A DNA stretch of 64,000 nt from Propylenella binzhouense (GTDB lineage: Bacteria > Pseudomonadota > Alphaproteobacteria > Rhizobiales > Afifellaceae): positions 1-64,000 of the forward strand of contig NZ_SPKJ01000011.1 of assembly GCF_009866965.1 (NCBI RefSeq), given 5' to 3'. The notes beneath the pieces are model-generated. The model saw only the letters and a program-made list of their open reading frames with translations. It was not told where the DNA came from and ran no database searches. A program made the translations under genes and the position numbers. Positions 48,942-61,314 of this stretch are shown piece by piece. Positions within the stretch are counted from its first letter, which is position 1; each line of letters starts with the position of its first letter.

Positions 48942-50360
48942 ATGGCCGAAAGGGGCTACGACGTCATCGTGATCGGAGCCGGCCCGGGCGGCTATGTGAC
49001 GGCCATCCGGTCGGCGCAGCTCGGGTTTCGCACCGCCATCGTCGAGAAGTCGCATCTCGGCGGCATCTGCCTCAATTGGGGCTGCATCCCGACCAAGGCC
49101 CTGCTGCGCTCCGCCGAAGTCTACGGCCTGATGAGCCACGCGAAGGAATTCGGCCTTTCCGCCTCCGGGATCGGCTTCGACATCGGCGCGGTCGTGAAGC
49201 GGTCGCGCGGCGTCGCCGGCCAGCTCAGCCAGGGCGTCGGCTTCCTCATGCGGAAGAACAAGATCGACGTGATCTGGGGCACCGCCAGGCTCGCCGGCAA
49301 GGGCCGGGTGCAGGTCGCCGCGGCGGAGAACGCGCCGAAGGGTGCGCTCGGCGGCGGCGATTACGAGGCGAAGCACGTCATCCTCGCCACCGGAGCGCGG
49401 CCGCGCGCGCTGCCCGGGCTCGAGCCCGACGGGAAGCTCGTCTGGACCTATTTCGAGGCGATGGCGCCCGACGCGATGCCGAAATCGCTGCTTGTCATCG
49501 GCTCCGGCGCGATCGGGATCGAGTTCGCATCCTTCTACCGCACGCTCGGCGCCGAGGTGACGGTGGTCGAGATCCTGCCGCAGATCCTCCCGGTCGAGGA
49601 TGCCGAGATCGCGGCGCATGCCCGCAAGCGCTTCGAGAAGCAGGGCATCCGCATCCTGACCGAGGCGAAGGTCGCGAAGCTCGACAAGGGCGCGAACGAC
49701 GTCACCGCGACGATCGAGCTGAAGGACGGCAAGACCGAGGCGCTGAAGGTCGACCGCGTCATCTCGGCCGTCGGGGTGGTCGGCAATGTCGAGGGGCTCG
49801 GCCTCGAGGAACTCGGCGTCAGGACCGAACGCGGGATCATCCTGGCCGATCCGTTCGGCCGGACCAGCGTGGAAGGCGTCTATGCGATCGGCGACGTCGC
49901 CGGTCCGCCGATGCTCGCGCACAAGGCCGAGCACGAGGGCGTCGTCTGCGTCGAGGCGATCAAGGGCCTCCATCCGCATGCCATGGACAAGGCGAAGATC
50001 CCGGGCTGCACCTATTGCAACCCGCAGATCGCCTCCGTCGGCCTCACCGAGGCCAAGGCCAGGGAGGCGGGCCACGAGGTGAAGGTCGGCCGCTTCCCGT
50101 TCGTCGGAAACGGCAAGGCGATCGCCCTCGGGGAGCCGGAGGGCCTGGTGAAGACGGTGTTCGACGCGAAGACGGGCCAGCTTCTCGGCGCCCACATGGT
50201 CGGGGCGGAGGTGACGGAACTCGTCCAGGGCTTCGTGATCGCGATGAATCTGGAGACGACGGAGGAGGAGCTGATCCAGGCGGTCTTCCCCCATCCGACG
50301 CTCTCCGAGACGATGCACGAGAGCGTGCTCGATGCCTACGGCCGGGTGATCCACGTCTAG
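48942..50360 (+). CDS. lpd: Dihydrolipoyl dehydrogenase
   Basis: FAD enzyme that reoxidises lipoyl groups of 2-oxoacid dehydrogenases or the glycine cleavage system, making NADH. The 472 residues show the FAD loop VIGAGPGGYVTAIRSAQLG, the redox pair in GGICLNWGCIPTKALL, the NAD loop VIGSGAIGIEFASFYRTLG, and the C-terminal His-Glu motif in HPTLSETMHESVLDAYG. It is followed a few genes on by lipA, so lipoate use and synthesis cluster here. No E1 or E2 gene is in the window. Confidence 0.96.
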   Translation: MAERGYDVIVIGAGPGGYVTAIRSAQLGFRTAIVEKSHLGGICLNWGCIPTKALLRSAEVYGLMSHAKEFGLSASGIGFDIGAVVKRSRGVAGQLSQGVGFLMRKNKIDVIWGTARLAGKGRVQVAAAENAPKGALGGGDYEAKHVILATGARPRALPGLEPDGKLVWTYFEAMAPDAMPKSLLVIGSGAIGIEFASFYRTLGAEVTVVEILPQILPVEDAEIAAHARKRFEKQGIRILTEAKVAKLDKGANDVTATIELKDGKTEALKVDRVISAVGVVGNVEGLGLEELGVRTERGIILADPFGRTSVEGVYAIGDVAGPPMLAHKAEHEGVVCVEAIKGLHPHAMDKAKIPGCTYCNPQIASVGLTEAKAREAGHEVKVGRFPFVGNGKAIALGEPEGLVKTVFDAKTGQLLGAHMVGAEVTELVQGFVIAMNLETTEEELIQAVFPHPTLSETMHESVLDAYGRVIHV

Positions 50361-50427
50361 GACGCTCTTGGCCGGATTGGGGGCGAGAGCCGCGCCTGTG
50401 CGTCTCCGTGAGAGGGAGAGGGGGCCG

Positions 50428-51651
50428 ATGGACAAACCCCATGCGTTGCTGCGGCGCGCGATCGGCTTCGCCATTGCGGCGATGCTGGTCTTTGGCGCCT
50501 CTGCGGCCCCCGCCCAGTCGGACATGCCCGGCCCGGAGGAGAACCGGGCGCGGTCCGGCCAGGTCCTCGATTTCGATCCGCAGGGCGGCGACGCCTCCGT
50601 CACGGCGGCGAGCGTGGCGATCACCGGTCGGGCGCGCGATGTCCGCGCCGCCGGCGCCCTGGTGAGCGTCCGCGGCGAGGTGGAACGGAGCGTCCGGGTC
50701 GCCGGAGCGAAGGTCTCGGTCGCGGGCGCCATCGGTCGGGCGCTCCGCGCTGCCGGCGCGACGATCGACGTCACGGCCCGGATCGGCGGCGATGCCAGCC
50801 TCGCGGGCGCGGTCGTGACCGCGAGCGTGGCGACCGGCGGCAATCTCCGGGCGGCCGGCGCCACGGTGACGGTCGCGCCGGGCACGGATGTCGGCGGATC
50901 GCTCTGGGTGGGCGGCGTCGTGGTCGAGGTTGCGGGCCATGTCGCGCGCAACGCCTCCCTCATGGCGGGAACCGCCACCATCACCGGCCGGATCGACGGC
51001 GACCTCATCCTCTCCACCCGTCGCACCGTGCTCGCTCCGGGCGCCATCGTCTCCGGCGACATCGTGGTTCAAGCGGGTCCCGAGCCGGAGATCCGGCCCG
51101 GTGCGCAGGTGGCCGGCACGGTCAGGGTTGCGGAGCCGCACGGCTGGCGACGCCTGCCGCCCTGGGCACGGCGCATAGGCTTCGCTGCCCTGCTCGCCGG
51201 GTCGGTCCTCCTCAGCGGGTTAGCCCTCATGCTCTTTGCGAACGGGACGGCGAAGCAGGCGGCGGCGGCCGTGCGGGCCCGCCCGCTCGCGAGTCTCGGT
51301 GCCGGCATCGCGACCTTGGTGCTCCTGCCGATCCTTGGCGCGATCCTGATGGCGACCATCGTCGGGCTGCCGGTCGGTTTCGGCGTCCTGCTCCTCCTGC
51401 CGTTCCTCCTCGCCGGAGGGCTCGCCGCGGCCGCGATCGCCATCGGCGGCAGCTCCTTCGGCGACGGAATCGGAGCCGGCGGGGCCGTGCTGCGGCTCGT
51501 GCTCGGCGCGCTGATCCTCGCCCTGCTGTCGCTCGTTCCGGTCGCCGGCGGCTGGCTCGTCGCGATCGCGCTCGTCTTCGGCACGGGCGCGCTGGTGCTC
51601 GCCGCCAAGCGGCGGCTCCGGCCGACCGCCGCGATCGAGGCGCGGGCTTGA
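50428..51651 (+). CDS. Exported bactofilin-like beta-solenoid protein with C-terminal membrane spans
   Basis: A 407-residue protein. A signal peptide (RAIGFAIAAMLVFGASAAPA) leads into about 200 residues of short hydrophobic repeats (VTAASVAITGRARDVRAAGA, VRVAGAKVSVAGAIGRALRA and similar), a pattern of right-handed beta-solenoids such as bactofilins. From about residue 262 there are hydrophobic segments likely to cross the membrane four times, before a short basic tail. Cytoplasmic bactofilins polymerise without a signal sequence; here the solenoid should be periplasmic. ATG 50428 is preferred over 50368 because AGAGGGAGAGGGG precedes it. The function is unknown. Confidence 0.6.
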   Translation: MDKPHALLRRAIGFAIAAMLVFGASAAPAQSDMPGPEENRARSGQVLDFDPQGGDASVTAASVAITGRARDVRAAGALVSVRGEVERSVRVAGAKVSVAGAIGRALRAAGATIDVTARIGGDASLAGAVVTASVATGGNLRAAGATVTVAPGTDVGGSLWVGGVVVEVAGHVARNASLMAGTATITGRIDGDLILSTRRTVLAPGAIVSGDIVVQAGPEPEIRPGAQVAGTVRVAEPHGWRRLPPWARRIGFAALLAGSVLLSGLALMLFANGTAKQAAAAVRARPLASLGAGIATLVLLPILGAILMATIVGLPVGFGVLLLLPFLLAGGLAAAAIAIGGSSFGDGIGAGGAVLRLVLGALILALLSLVPVAGGWLVAIALVFGTGALVLAAKRRLRPTAAIEARA

Positions 51652-51818
51652 GGAGGCATGCCGGCGCGTCGGCCCTGCCATGCGGGCTGCCGCTTGACCT
51701 CGCCGGCGCGAAGGTCCACCTGCGCCCGGCCAGACTCTCCTTGACGGTCCTCGCCGCCTTATCCACGTTCTCAACTGCGATCGGGGGGTCGCGCGGGGCT
51801 CAGCTTAGGAGCGGGTGA

Positions 51819-52073
51819 ATGGAAGGTGTGGGCTGGATCATGACGATCATCCTCGGCGGACTCGCCGGGTGGGTCGCAGAGAAGATCATGCGGGCCGAAC
51901 ACGGCCTTCTCACGAACATCATCCTAGGCATCCTGGGCGCCGTGGTCCTCAACTGGATCCTGCGGGCCCTGAACGTGATCCCGCCCGGCGGCTGGATCGC
52001 CCAGAGCATCATCGCCATCATCGGCGCCTGCATACTCATCTTCGCATGGCGGGCGATCCGGGGCCGCGCATAA
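51819..52073 (+). CDS. GlsB/YeaQ/YmgE family stress membrane protein
   Basis: An 84-residue inner-membrane protein with three hydrophobic spans and two glycine-rich segments: [37 protein letters not shown] and [19 protein letters not shown]. This is the transglycosylase-associated (GlsB/YeaQ/YmgE) family, often stress-induced and of unknown mechanism. AGGAG precedes the ATG. Its stop codon overlaps the ribosome binding site of lipA (TAAGGAG), so lipA translation may depend on ribosomes finishing here. Confidence 0.88.
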   Translation: MEGVGWIMTIILGGLAGWVAEKIMRAEHGLLTNIILGILGAVVLNWILRALNVIPPGGWIAQSIIAIIGACILIFAWRAIRGRA

Positions 52074-52083
52074 GGAGATTGTC

Positions 52084-53046
52084 CTGGTCACGCTGATCGA
52101 CACGCTTCGCCCGGTGGCCGGCGAGAGCCGGCCACGCCATCCCGAAAAGGCGCACCGACCGGACACGGAGGTCCTCCGCAAGCCTGCCTGGATCCGCGTT
52201 CGGGCTCCGGGCTCTCCGGAATGGCGCGAGACGCGCGACATCGTCCGCGAGAACAAGCTCGTGACCGTGTGCGAGGAGGCCGGCTGCCCGAATATCGGCG
52301 AGTGCTGGTCGAAGAAGCATGCCTCCTTCATGATCCTCGGCGATACCTGCACGCGGGCCTGCGCCTTCTGCAACGTGCGCACGGGCCTTCCCGGCGCGGT
52401 CGACGAGGCCGAGCCGGAGCATGTCGCCGAAGCGGTGGCGAAGATGGGGCTCGCCCATGTGGTGGTGACCTCGGTCGATCGCGACGACCTGCCGGACGGC
52501 GGGGCAGGGCATTTCGCGGCCGTCATCCGGGCGATCCGCGCCCGCGCGCCGGCAACGACGGTCGAGGTGCTCACGCCGGACTTCCTGCGCAAGCCCGGCG
52601 CGCTCGAAACCGTCGTGGAGGCGCGGCCGGACGTCTTCAACCACAATCTGGAGACGGTCCCCTCGCTCTACCTGACGGTCCGGCCCGGCGCCCGCTACTT
52701 CCATTCGCTCCGCCTGCTCCAGCGGGTGAAGGAACTCGATCCGCAGATGTTCACGAAGTCCGGGATCATGGTCGGCCTGGGTGAGGCGCGGAACGAGGTG
52801 CTGCAGCTCATGGACGATCTCAGGACCGCCGATGTCGACTTCCTGACCATCGGGCAGTACCTGCAGCCGACCCGCAAGCACCATCCCGTGCGGGAATTCG
52901 TGACGCCGGAGGCCTTCAAGTCCTACGAGACGATCGCCTACGCCAAGGGCTTTTCCCTCGTCTCCGCGAGCCCGCTCACACGCTCGTCGCACCATGCCGG
53001 CGAGGATTTCGCCCGGCTGAAGGCCGCGCGCGCGAGCCGCGGCTGA
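52084..53046 (+). CDS. lipA: Lipoyl synthase, apparent CTG start
   Basis: Radical-SAM enzyme inserting two sulfurs into octanoyl groups on carrier proteins to make lipoate, with an auxiliary 4Fe-4S cluster as sulfur donor. Visible: the auxiliary cluster ligands [12 protein letters not shown], the radical-SAM CTRACAFC, and the C-terminal SPLTRSS serine ligand. AAGGAG (52072-52077) lies six bases before a CTG at 52084, from which the protein would read (M)VTLIDTLRP, as in related alphaproteobacterial LipA. No ATG, GTG or TTG is in frame between the ribosome binding site and GTG 52114, which lacks a site. The length is 320 residues with the CTG start. Confidence 0.93.
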   Translation: MVTLIDTLRPVAGESRPRHPEKAHRPDTEVLRKPAWIRVRAPGSPEWRETRDIVRENKLVTVCEEAGCPNIGECWSKKHASFMILGDTCTRACAFCNVRTGLPGAVDEAEPEHVAEAVAKMGLAHVVVTSVDRDDLPDGGAGHFAAVIRAIRARAPATTVEVLTPDFLRKPGALETVVEARPDVFNHNLETVPSLYLTVRPGARYFHSLRLLQRVKELDPQMFTKSGIMVGLGEARNEVLQLMDDLRTADVDFLTIGQYLQPTRKHHPVREFVTPEAFKSYETIAYAKGFSLVSASPLTRSSHHAGEDFARLKAARASRG

Positions 53047-53050
53047 TCCC

Positions 53051-53521
53051 GTGCCCGAGTTCAGGACGACCCGCCGTGTCCCGCATCCGCCCGAGCAGAT
53101 GTTCGAGCTCGTCGCCGACGTCGAGCGCTATCCGGAATTCGTGCCCTTCTGCGAGCGGCTCGACGTGCGGGCGCGGCGCCGCGACGGCGGGTGCGAGATC
53201 CTCGTCGCCGACATGACGGTGGGCTACAAGCTCGTCCGCGAGACCTTCACGAGCAAGGTCACGCTCGACCGGCCCGCCCTCCAGATCAGGGCCGACTATC
53301 TGGACGGCCCGTTCCGGTCCATGGAGAACCGGTGGACCTTCGAGCCGCATCCCGAGGGCGGATCGCTGATCAGTTTCTGCATCGAGTACGAGTTCCGCAG
53401 CCGCACGCTGGCGCTCCTGATGGGCACGATGTTCGAGCGCGTGTTCCGCACCTTCGCGCATGCCTTCGAGGCACGGGCGGATGCCGTCTATGGCGGCGCG
53501 TCCGCGGCGAGCGGCGCCTGA
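53051..53521 (+). CDS. Coq10/RatA-like START-domain protein
   Basis: A 156-residue polyketide cyclase/START-fold protein starting FRTTRRVPHPPEQMFELVAD and containing VERYPEFVPFCERLDVRAR and FTSKVTLDRPALQIRADYLD, the Coq10/RatA pattern. Mitochondrial Coq10 binds ubiquinone and aids its use in respiration; E. coli RatA affects ribosomes. In alphaproteobacteria the Coq10 role is more likely. It starts at a GTG 4 bp after lipA and is probably co-transcribed. Confidence 0.87.
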   Translation: MPEFRTTRRVPHPPEQMFELVADVERYPEFVPFCERLDVRARRRDGGCEILVADMTVGYKLVRETFTSKVTLDRPALQIRADYLDGPFRSMENRWTFEPHPEGGSLISFCIEYEFRSRTLALLMGTMFERVFRTFAHAFEARADAVYGGASAASGA

Positions 53522-53534
53522 TGCGAACCGCCGG

Positions 53535-54026
53535 TCAGCCGGCCAGCCGCCGCACGAGCGCGAGCGCGGCCTCTGCGGTCGCGAGCCGGACGGGGCGGCG
53601 GCCGATATCCCCGAACCGGCATTCCCGGTGGACGGTCGCTCCCCCGCTCCGCGCCGCCGCGATATGGACGAGACCGACGGGCTTCGCCGCCGTCCCGCCG
53701 CCCGGGCCCGCCACTCCCGTCACGGCCACGGAAAGATCCGCGCGCGAATGCGCGAGCGCGCCTTCCGCCATGGCGCGGGCAACCGCTTCGCTGACGGCCC
53801 CTTCGCGCGCGACGAGAGCGGCCGGAACCCCGAGAAGCTCCGTCTTCGCCTCGTTGGAATAAGTGACGAAGCCGCGCTCGAAGACGTCGGACGAACCGGC
53901 GGTCTCCGTCAGGGCGGCTGCGATCAGGCCGCCGGTGCAGGATTCGGCGGTGACGATCCGGAGCGTCCTGCTGCGGAGCTCGCCGAGGAACTCGGCGGCC
54001 TGCGAGACGATCTCGTCGTAGGTCAT
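53535..54026 (-). CDS. cinA: CinA-like C-terminal (PncC) nicotinamide mononucleotide deamidase
   Basis: A 163-residue protein equal to the C-terminal domain of Cin[22 protein letters not shown] is the deamidase motif, with [20 protein letters not shown] downstream. PncC-type enzymes convert NMN to NaMN for NAD recycling. The N-terminal MoCF-like domain of full CinA is absent. The ATG overlaps the ispDF stop by 4 bp (ATGA), so it is translated after ispDF on the same mRNA. It converges with the coq10-like gene. Confidence 0.92.
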   Translation of the reverse strand: MTYDEIVSQAAEFLGELRSRTLRIVTAESCTGGLIAAALTETAGSSDVFERGFVTYSNEAKTELLGVPAALVAREGAVSEAVARAMAEGALAHSRADLSVAVTGVAGPGGGTAAKPVGLVHIAAARSGGATVHRECRFGDIGRRPVRLATAEAALALVRRLAG

Positions 54027-55237
54027 GCGGGAACCTCCGGAGGTTCGCCTGCGGGCACCTGCACCGTCGCGGTCGCGAAGGCGGCGATCCCCTCTCTTCG
54101 TCCCGTGAAGCCGAGGCGCTCGCTCGTCGTCGCCTTCACGCTGACGCGGTCGGTGCAGAGCCCCGCGATCTCGGCGACCCTCTGCCGCATCGCGGCGCGA
54201 TGCGGCGCGATCTTCGGCGCCTCGCACACGATGGTGAGGTCGAGGTTGACGAGCCGCGCCCCGCGGCTGCGCACCCGCTCGACCGCAAAGGCGAGGAACT
54301 GCGCGGATGGCGCGTCCTTCCATCGCGGGTCGCTCGGGGGAAAATGGTCGCCGATGTCGCCCTCGGCGACCGCGCCGAGCACGGCATCCGTGAGCGCGTG
54401 CAGGCCGACATCCGCGTCGGAATGACCGTGCAGCTTCGCCTCGTGGGAAATGCTGATCCCGCACAGCGTGACGGCGCTTCCGACCGCAAAGGCGTGGACG
54501 TCGTAGCCGTGCCCGATCCGGGTCTCCATCAGTCTCTCCAGGAGCAGCTCCGCCATCCGGAAGTCTGCCGGCGTGGTCAGCTTGATGTTGAGCCTGTCGC
54601 CGGCGACCACGTGGGTGGGCAGGCCCGCGAGATCGGCGACCGCGGCATCGTCGGTGAGGTTCGAGCGGCCGAAGGCCTGCGCTTCGCGATGGGCCTCGAG
54701 GATCGCGCCGAACGGAAATGCCTGCGGTGTCTGGACGGCCCAGATCCCCTCGCGCGCGACGTCCTCCGCAATCGTGTTCGAGTGTACCCGCTTGAGGGTC
54801 TCGGAGACGGGAAGCGCCGGAACGACGCCGTGAGACGGCCCTGCGGCGTTGAGGATCCGGGCGACGAGGGCGGCGGAGACCAGCGGCCGCGCGGCATCGT
54901 GGATGAAAACGAGCCCGGGCGGGTCGCTCGCCAGCGCCTCGAGGCCCAGGCGAACGGAATCCTGCCTGGTCGGCCCGCCCTCGACCGGCGGCGTCATTCC
55001 GGGAAGACCCGACGCGGCCTCCTCGTAGACGAGCCGGTCGTCGGGATGGATGACCACCGCGATCCGCGAGAACCGGCCGGTCGCCGAAAGCGCCTGCAAG
55101 GTCCGCCGAAGCACCGTCGTGCCGGCGAGCTGCGCGTATTGCTTGGGGACCGGCTGGCCCGAGCGCAGGCCGCGCCCCGCCGCGACGACCAGGGCCACGA
55201 CGTCGGATTCGCGATCAGGGGAGGGCATCTGCGACAC
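54023..55237 (-). CDS. ispDF: Bifunctional IspD-IspF isoprenoid enzyme
   Basis: Two steps of the MEP isoprenoid pathway on one 404-residue chain: IspD (CDP-ME synthesis, about 1-230) and IspF (cyclisation, from about 245). IspD shows [20 protein letters not shown] and [10 protein letters not shown]. IspF starts [20 protein letters not shown], with the zinc Asp/His of GYDVHAF and [16 protein letters not shown]. The fusion is common in alphaproteobacteria. ATG at 55237 or 55228 is possible. It is divergent from dusB with 84 bp between. Confidence 0.96.
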   Translation of the reverse strand: MSQMPSPDRESDVVALVVAAGRGLRSGQPVPKQYAQLAGTTVLRRTLQALSATGRFSRIAVVIHPDDRLVYEEAASGLPGMTPPVEGGPTRQDSVRLGLEALASDPPGLVFIHDAARPLVSAALVARILNAAGPSHGVVPALPVSETLKRVHSNTIAEDVAREGIWAVQTPQAFPFGAILEAHREAQAFGRSNLTDDAAVADLAGLPTHVVAGDRLNIKLTTPADFRMAELLLERLMETRIGHGYDVHAFAVGSAVTLCGISISHEAKLHGHSDADVGLHALTDAVLGAVAEGDIGDHFPPSDPRWKDAPSAQFLAFAVERVRSRGARLVNLDLTIVCEAPKIAPHRAAMRQRVAEIAGLCTDRVSVKATTSERLGFTGRREGIAAFATATVQVPAGEPPEVPA

Positions 55238-55321
55238 GGCGCCCCGATACCATATGCAAGGAAGATCGTCGCGGTGGCTTGAACAGCGCGACTGATGATA
55301 ATATGAGCAGAACGGTAGTTG

Positions 55322-56343
<1,022 letters not shown>

Positions 56344-56344
<1 letters not shown>

Positions 56345-57494
56345 TGGCCCAGTCCAAGCCCTCCTCGCAATCGCTGGCGGGAACGGGCCGCTCCGTTTGG
56401 GAGGAGACGGCGCCGGCGGTTCTCGATGCGCTGCCTCATCCGGTGCTGCTCGTCGATCCGGCCGGCCGGATCGTGGGCGCGAACCAGGCCGCCGAGGACT
56501 TCTTCCAGGCCAGTGCGGCGGTGCTCTCCCGGCACGATCTCGAGCGCTATGCGCCGTTCGGCAGTCCGCTCCTCAACCTTCTCGACCAGGTGCGCGAGCG
56601 CGGCGCGGCGGTCTCCGAGTACCGCGTCGACATCAGCTCGCCGCGCATCGGCTCGGACCGCGTGGTGGACATCTACGCTTCGCCCGTCGCGGAGCATCCG
56701 GGCCACGTCGCCATGATGTTCCTGCCGCGCTCGGTCACCGAGAAGATCGACCGCCAGCTCACCCATCGCGGCGCCGCGCGCACGGTCACCGGCCTCGCCG
56801 CGATGCTCGCCCACGAGATCAAGAACCCGCTCTCCGGCATAAGAGGCGCCGCCGAGCTCCTCGAGGCGGATGCCGACCCCGGCGACCGCGCGCTCACCCG
56901 CATCATCCAGGACGAGACGGACCGGATCGTCGGGCTCGTCGACCGGATGGAGGTGTTCGCCGACGAACGCCCGGTGCAGCGCGAACCGGTCAACATCCAC
57001 GTCGTCCTCGAACGGGTGAAGACGATCGCGCGGAGCGGGTTCGCCCGCGGCATCAAGATCCTCGAGGAATACGACCCGTCGCTGCCGCCGGTCTTCGCCA
57101 ACCGCGACCAGCTGGTTCAGGTCTTCCTGAATCTCCTGAAGAACGCGGCCGAGGCGATCGGGCCGGCGCGCGACGGCGAGATCATCCTGCGCACGGCGTT
57201 CCGGCCCGGCATCCGGCTCGCGGTGCCGGGAAGCCGGAGCAAGGTCAGCCTTCCGCTCGAGTTCTCCGTCATCGACAACGGCCCGGGCGTGCCCGACGAC
57301 ATGCTGCCCTACCTCTTCGACCCGTTCGTCACCTCGAAGGCGAACGGGACGGGGCTCGGTCTCGCGCTCGTGGCAAAGATCGTGGGCGACCACGGCGGGG
57401 TGATCGAGTGCGAATCGCAGCCGCGGCGTACCGTCTTCAGGCTCCTGATGCCTGCATTCACCGAGGAAGGCCCGGCCCGCAGCGAGGATCAGCC

Positions 57495-57498
<4 letters not shown>
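56344..57498 (+). CDS. ntrB: Nitrogen regulation sensor kinase NtrB
   Basis: Soluble histidine kinase that phosphorylates NtrC when nitrogen is limiting, under control of PII proteins. The 384 residues comprise a PAS domain ([20 protein letters not shown]), the phospho-acceptor His157 in [20 protein letters not shown], and an ATPase domain with [24 protein letters not shown] and [14 protein letters not shown]. There are no membrane spans, as expected for NtrB. The ATG overlaps the dusB stop by 1 bp and the gene overlaps ntrC by 4 bp. Confidence 0.96.
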
Positions 57499-58936
<1,438 letters not shown>

Positions 58937-58937
<1 letters not shown>

Positions 58938-58957
58938 CGCCGGATATCGCCCGGCGC
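58937..58957 (+). terminator. Hairpin overlapping the ntrC stop
   Basis: Arms GCGCCGG (58937-58943) and CCGGCGC (58951-58957) with a 7-nt loop begin at the last base of the ntrC stop codon. It probably separates ntrBC from ntrYX transcription. Confidence 0.45.
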
Positions 58958-58963
58958 CCCATT

Positions 58964-58981
58964 CGTGACATATTGGTCACG
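58964..58981. promoter_or_regulatory. Palindrome upstream of ntrY
   Basis: Perfect 6-bp arms CGTGAC and GTCACG around ATATTG, 62 bp before the ntrY start and just after the ntrC hairpin. It is a candidate operator for an ntrYX promoter. The binding protein is unknown. Confidence 0.4.
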
Positions 58982-59043
58982 GCTGTTGCGTTCCTGCATC
59001 GTCGAATGCACGATCGATTCGAGAACCGAAGGCGAATCACGCC

Positions 59044-61314
59044 ATGGCGGCCACTGCGGACCACGTTCCGCAATCCGATCAACCGAACCCGCCGGGAATG
59101 ACGGACAGGATGCGGCTCGGCCGCGCCCTCGGCCTGCTGATCGTCATTCTGGCGCTGGCGGCGGCCTTCGTCTCGTTCCTGGTGCTCACGGGGGAGACCA
59201 AGATCCAGCCCACGCCGGCGGTCGTGCGCACGGCCGGCATCGTGAACGGCCTGCTGGTCCTGCTCCTGATCGGGGTGGTCGCCTACGAGGCGTTCGGCAT
59301 CTGGCTCGCGCGCCGGCGCGGCCGGGCGGCGGCGCGGCTCCATGTCCGGATCATCACGCTCTTCTCGTTCGTCGCGGCGCTGCCGGCGATCTTCATGGCC
59401 GTCATCGCCTCGATCACGCTCGACAAGGGCCTCGACCGCTGGTTCTCCGAACGCACCCAGGCGATCGTGGCCACCTCCCGGACCGTGGCGCAGGCCTATG
59501 TCCAGGAGCACAGCCGCACGCTGGCGCTCGATCTCCTGGCGATCGCCGGCGAGTTCAACCGCGTCAGGCCGGACATCGGTGCGAACCGGGATGCGATCGC
59601 CGCCTACCTCACCAACCAGGCCGACCTGCGGGGGCTCTCGGCGGCGGAACTGATCCACCGCGACGGCAGCCCCATCATCGAGGGGCAGACGCGCACCAAT
59701 CTGGAGGTGCCGCCGCCGCCGGAGAACATCTTCGCGGAGGCGGATGCGGGCCGCCCGTCGCTGATCGCGCCCGGCACCACCAATCTCGTCGGCGGCGTCA
59801 TCAAGCTTGCGGCTCTCGAGGACGTCTATCTCTATCTGGCGCGGCCGATCGATCCGCGGGTGACGCGCTATCTGCGGCTGACGGAGGAGAACGCGGCCGA
59901 ATACGAGGAGCTGCGGGCCAACCGCTTCGGCGTGCAGGTGGCATTCGCGATCCTCTTCATCGGCGTCGCGCTCGTCGTGCTTCTCTCGGCCATCTGGATC
60001 GGGCTCGGCTTCGCCGACCGCCTGGTCACGCCGATCCGGCGGCTCATCTCCGCCGTGAGCGAGATCTCGAGCGGCAATCTCGATGTCCGGGTGCCGTCCG
60101 CAAGCGGTGTGGGGGACATCAACCTCCTCGGCCACACGTTCAACACGATGACGAGCCAGCTCAGGTCGCAGCGCGACGAGCTCCTCGCGACCAACGACCA
60201 GCTCGACGAGCGCCGCCGCTTCACCGAGGCTGTCCTTTCCGGCGTCTCGGCGGGCGTGATCGGGCTCGACAAGGACGGCCGCGTAACGCTCGCCAACCGT
60301 TCCGCCACCGAGGCGCTGAGGATGCCGGAAGGGGACCTGCTCGGCCACGCCCTCGCCGAAACGGTCCCGGAGCTCGCGCCGATGCTGGAGGAGGCGCGCC
60401 AGCGCCTGCGCGGGCCGACCGAGGGCCAGGTCCAGATCGTCCGCGAGGGTGACAGCCGGACCCTCAACGTGAAGGTCACGCAGGAGCGTCTCAAGGGTCG
60501 CCTCGACGGCTTCGTGATCACCCTCGACGACATTACCGATCTCGTCGCGGCGCAGCGGCGGTCCGCCTGGGCCGACGTCGCGCGCCGCATCGCGCACGAG
60601 ATCAAGAACCCGCTCACCCCGATCCAGCTCTCGGCCGAGCGGCTGAAGAGGCGCTTCGGCGCACGGGTCGCGGAGGACGACCGCAAGGTGTTCGACCAGT
60701 GCACGGACACGATCGTCCGCCAGGTCGGCGACATCCGGCGGATGGTCGACGAATTCTCGGCCTTCGCGCGGATGCCGAAGCCGCAGATGGACGAGCGCGA
60801 CCTCCGGGAGGTCGTGCGGGAGGCCGTCTTCCTGCAGGAGGTGGGCAATCCGAACATCCGGTTCGAGCTGGCGCTGCCGGACGAGGCCGTGATGGCGAAT
60901 GTCGACCACCGGCTCGTGACCCAGGCGCTCACCAACGTGGTGAAGAACGCGACCGAATCGATCGAGGGACGCGGCGGCGCGAATGCCTCGGGTCTCATCC
61001 TCGTCCGGGTCAGCGAGGACCAGGGCGCCGCCGTGATCGACGTCGAGGACAACGGCAAGGGCCTGCCGCAGGAGGCGCGCGAAGCCCTGCTCGAACCCTA
61101 TATGACGACCCGGGAGAAGGGCACCGGGCTCGGTCTCGCCATCGTGCGGAAGATCATGGAGGAGCATGGCGGGTCCGTCGCGCTCCTCGATCCGCCATGG
61201 ATCGGCGAGGGCAGGACCGGGGCCCTGGTCCGTCTCACCTTTCCCGTCGGCCACGAGGCTGTCGCCGCCGCGTCGACGCCGACACCCACCAGGCAAGCTG
61301 CGGAGGGCGCTTAG
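59044..61314 (+). CDS. ntrY: Nitrogen/redox sensor kinase NtrY
   Basis: Membrane histidine kinase paired with NtrX. The 756 residues show several N-terminal spans (LGLLIVILALAAAFVSFLVL, VNGLLVLLLIGVVAYEAFGI, FSFVAALPAIFMAVIASITL), a periplasmic segment, another span (VAFAILFIGVALVVLLSAIW), HAMP (LVTPIRRLISAVSEISSGNL), PAS, then the kinase with His518 in [20 protein letters not shown] and GKGLPQEAREALLEPYMTTR plus GTGLGLAIVRKIM. NtrYX affects nitrogen use, redox response and envelope functions in alphaproteobacteria. ntrX follows directly. Confidence 0.95.
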   Translation: MAATADHVPQSDQPNPPGMTDRMRLGRALGLLIVILALAAAFVSFLVLTGETKIQPTPAVVRTAGIVNGLLVLLLIGVVAYEAFGIWLARRRGRAAARLHVRIITLFSFVAALPAIFMAVIASITLDKGLDRWFSERTQAIVATSRTVAQAYVQEHSRTLALDLLAIAGEFNRVRPDIGANRDAIAAYLTNQADLRGLSAAELIHRDGSPIIEGQTRTNLEVPPPPENIFAEADAGRPSLIAPGTTNLVGGVIKLAALEDVYLYLARPIDPRVTRYLRLTEENAAEYEELRANRFGVQVAFAILFIGVALVVLLSAIWIGLGFADRLVTPIRRLISAVSEISSGNLDVRVPSASGVGDINLLGHTFNTMTSQLRSQRDELLATNDQLDERRRFTEAVLSGVSAGVIGLDKDGRVTLANRSATEALRMPEGDLLGHALAETVPELAPMLEEARQRLRGPTEGQVQIVREGDSRTLNVKVTQERLKGRLDGFVITLDDITDLVAAQRRSAWADVARRIAHEIKNPLTPIQLSAERLKRRFGARVAEDDRKVFDQCTDTIVRQVGDIRRMVDEFSAFARMPKPQMDERDLREVVREAVFLQEVGNPNIRFELALPDEAVMANVDHRLVTQALTNVVKNATESIEGRGGANASGLILVRVSEDQGAAVIDVEDNGKGLPQEAREALLEPYMTTREKGTGLGLAIVRKIMEEHGGSVALLDPPWIGEGRTGALVRLTFPVGHEAVAAASTPTPTRQAAEGA

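Noticed and set aside
52114-53046. lipA starting at GTG 52114
   Set aside because: No ribosome binding site precedes it and it drops the family-like VTLIDTLRP opening that follows an ideal AAGGAG and CTG.
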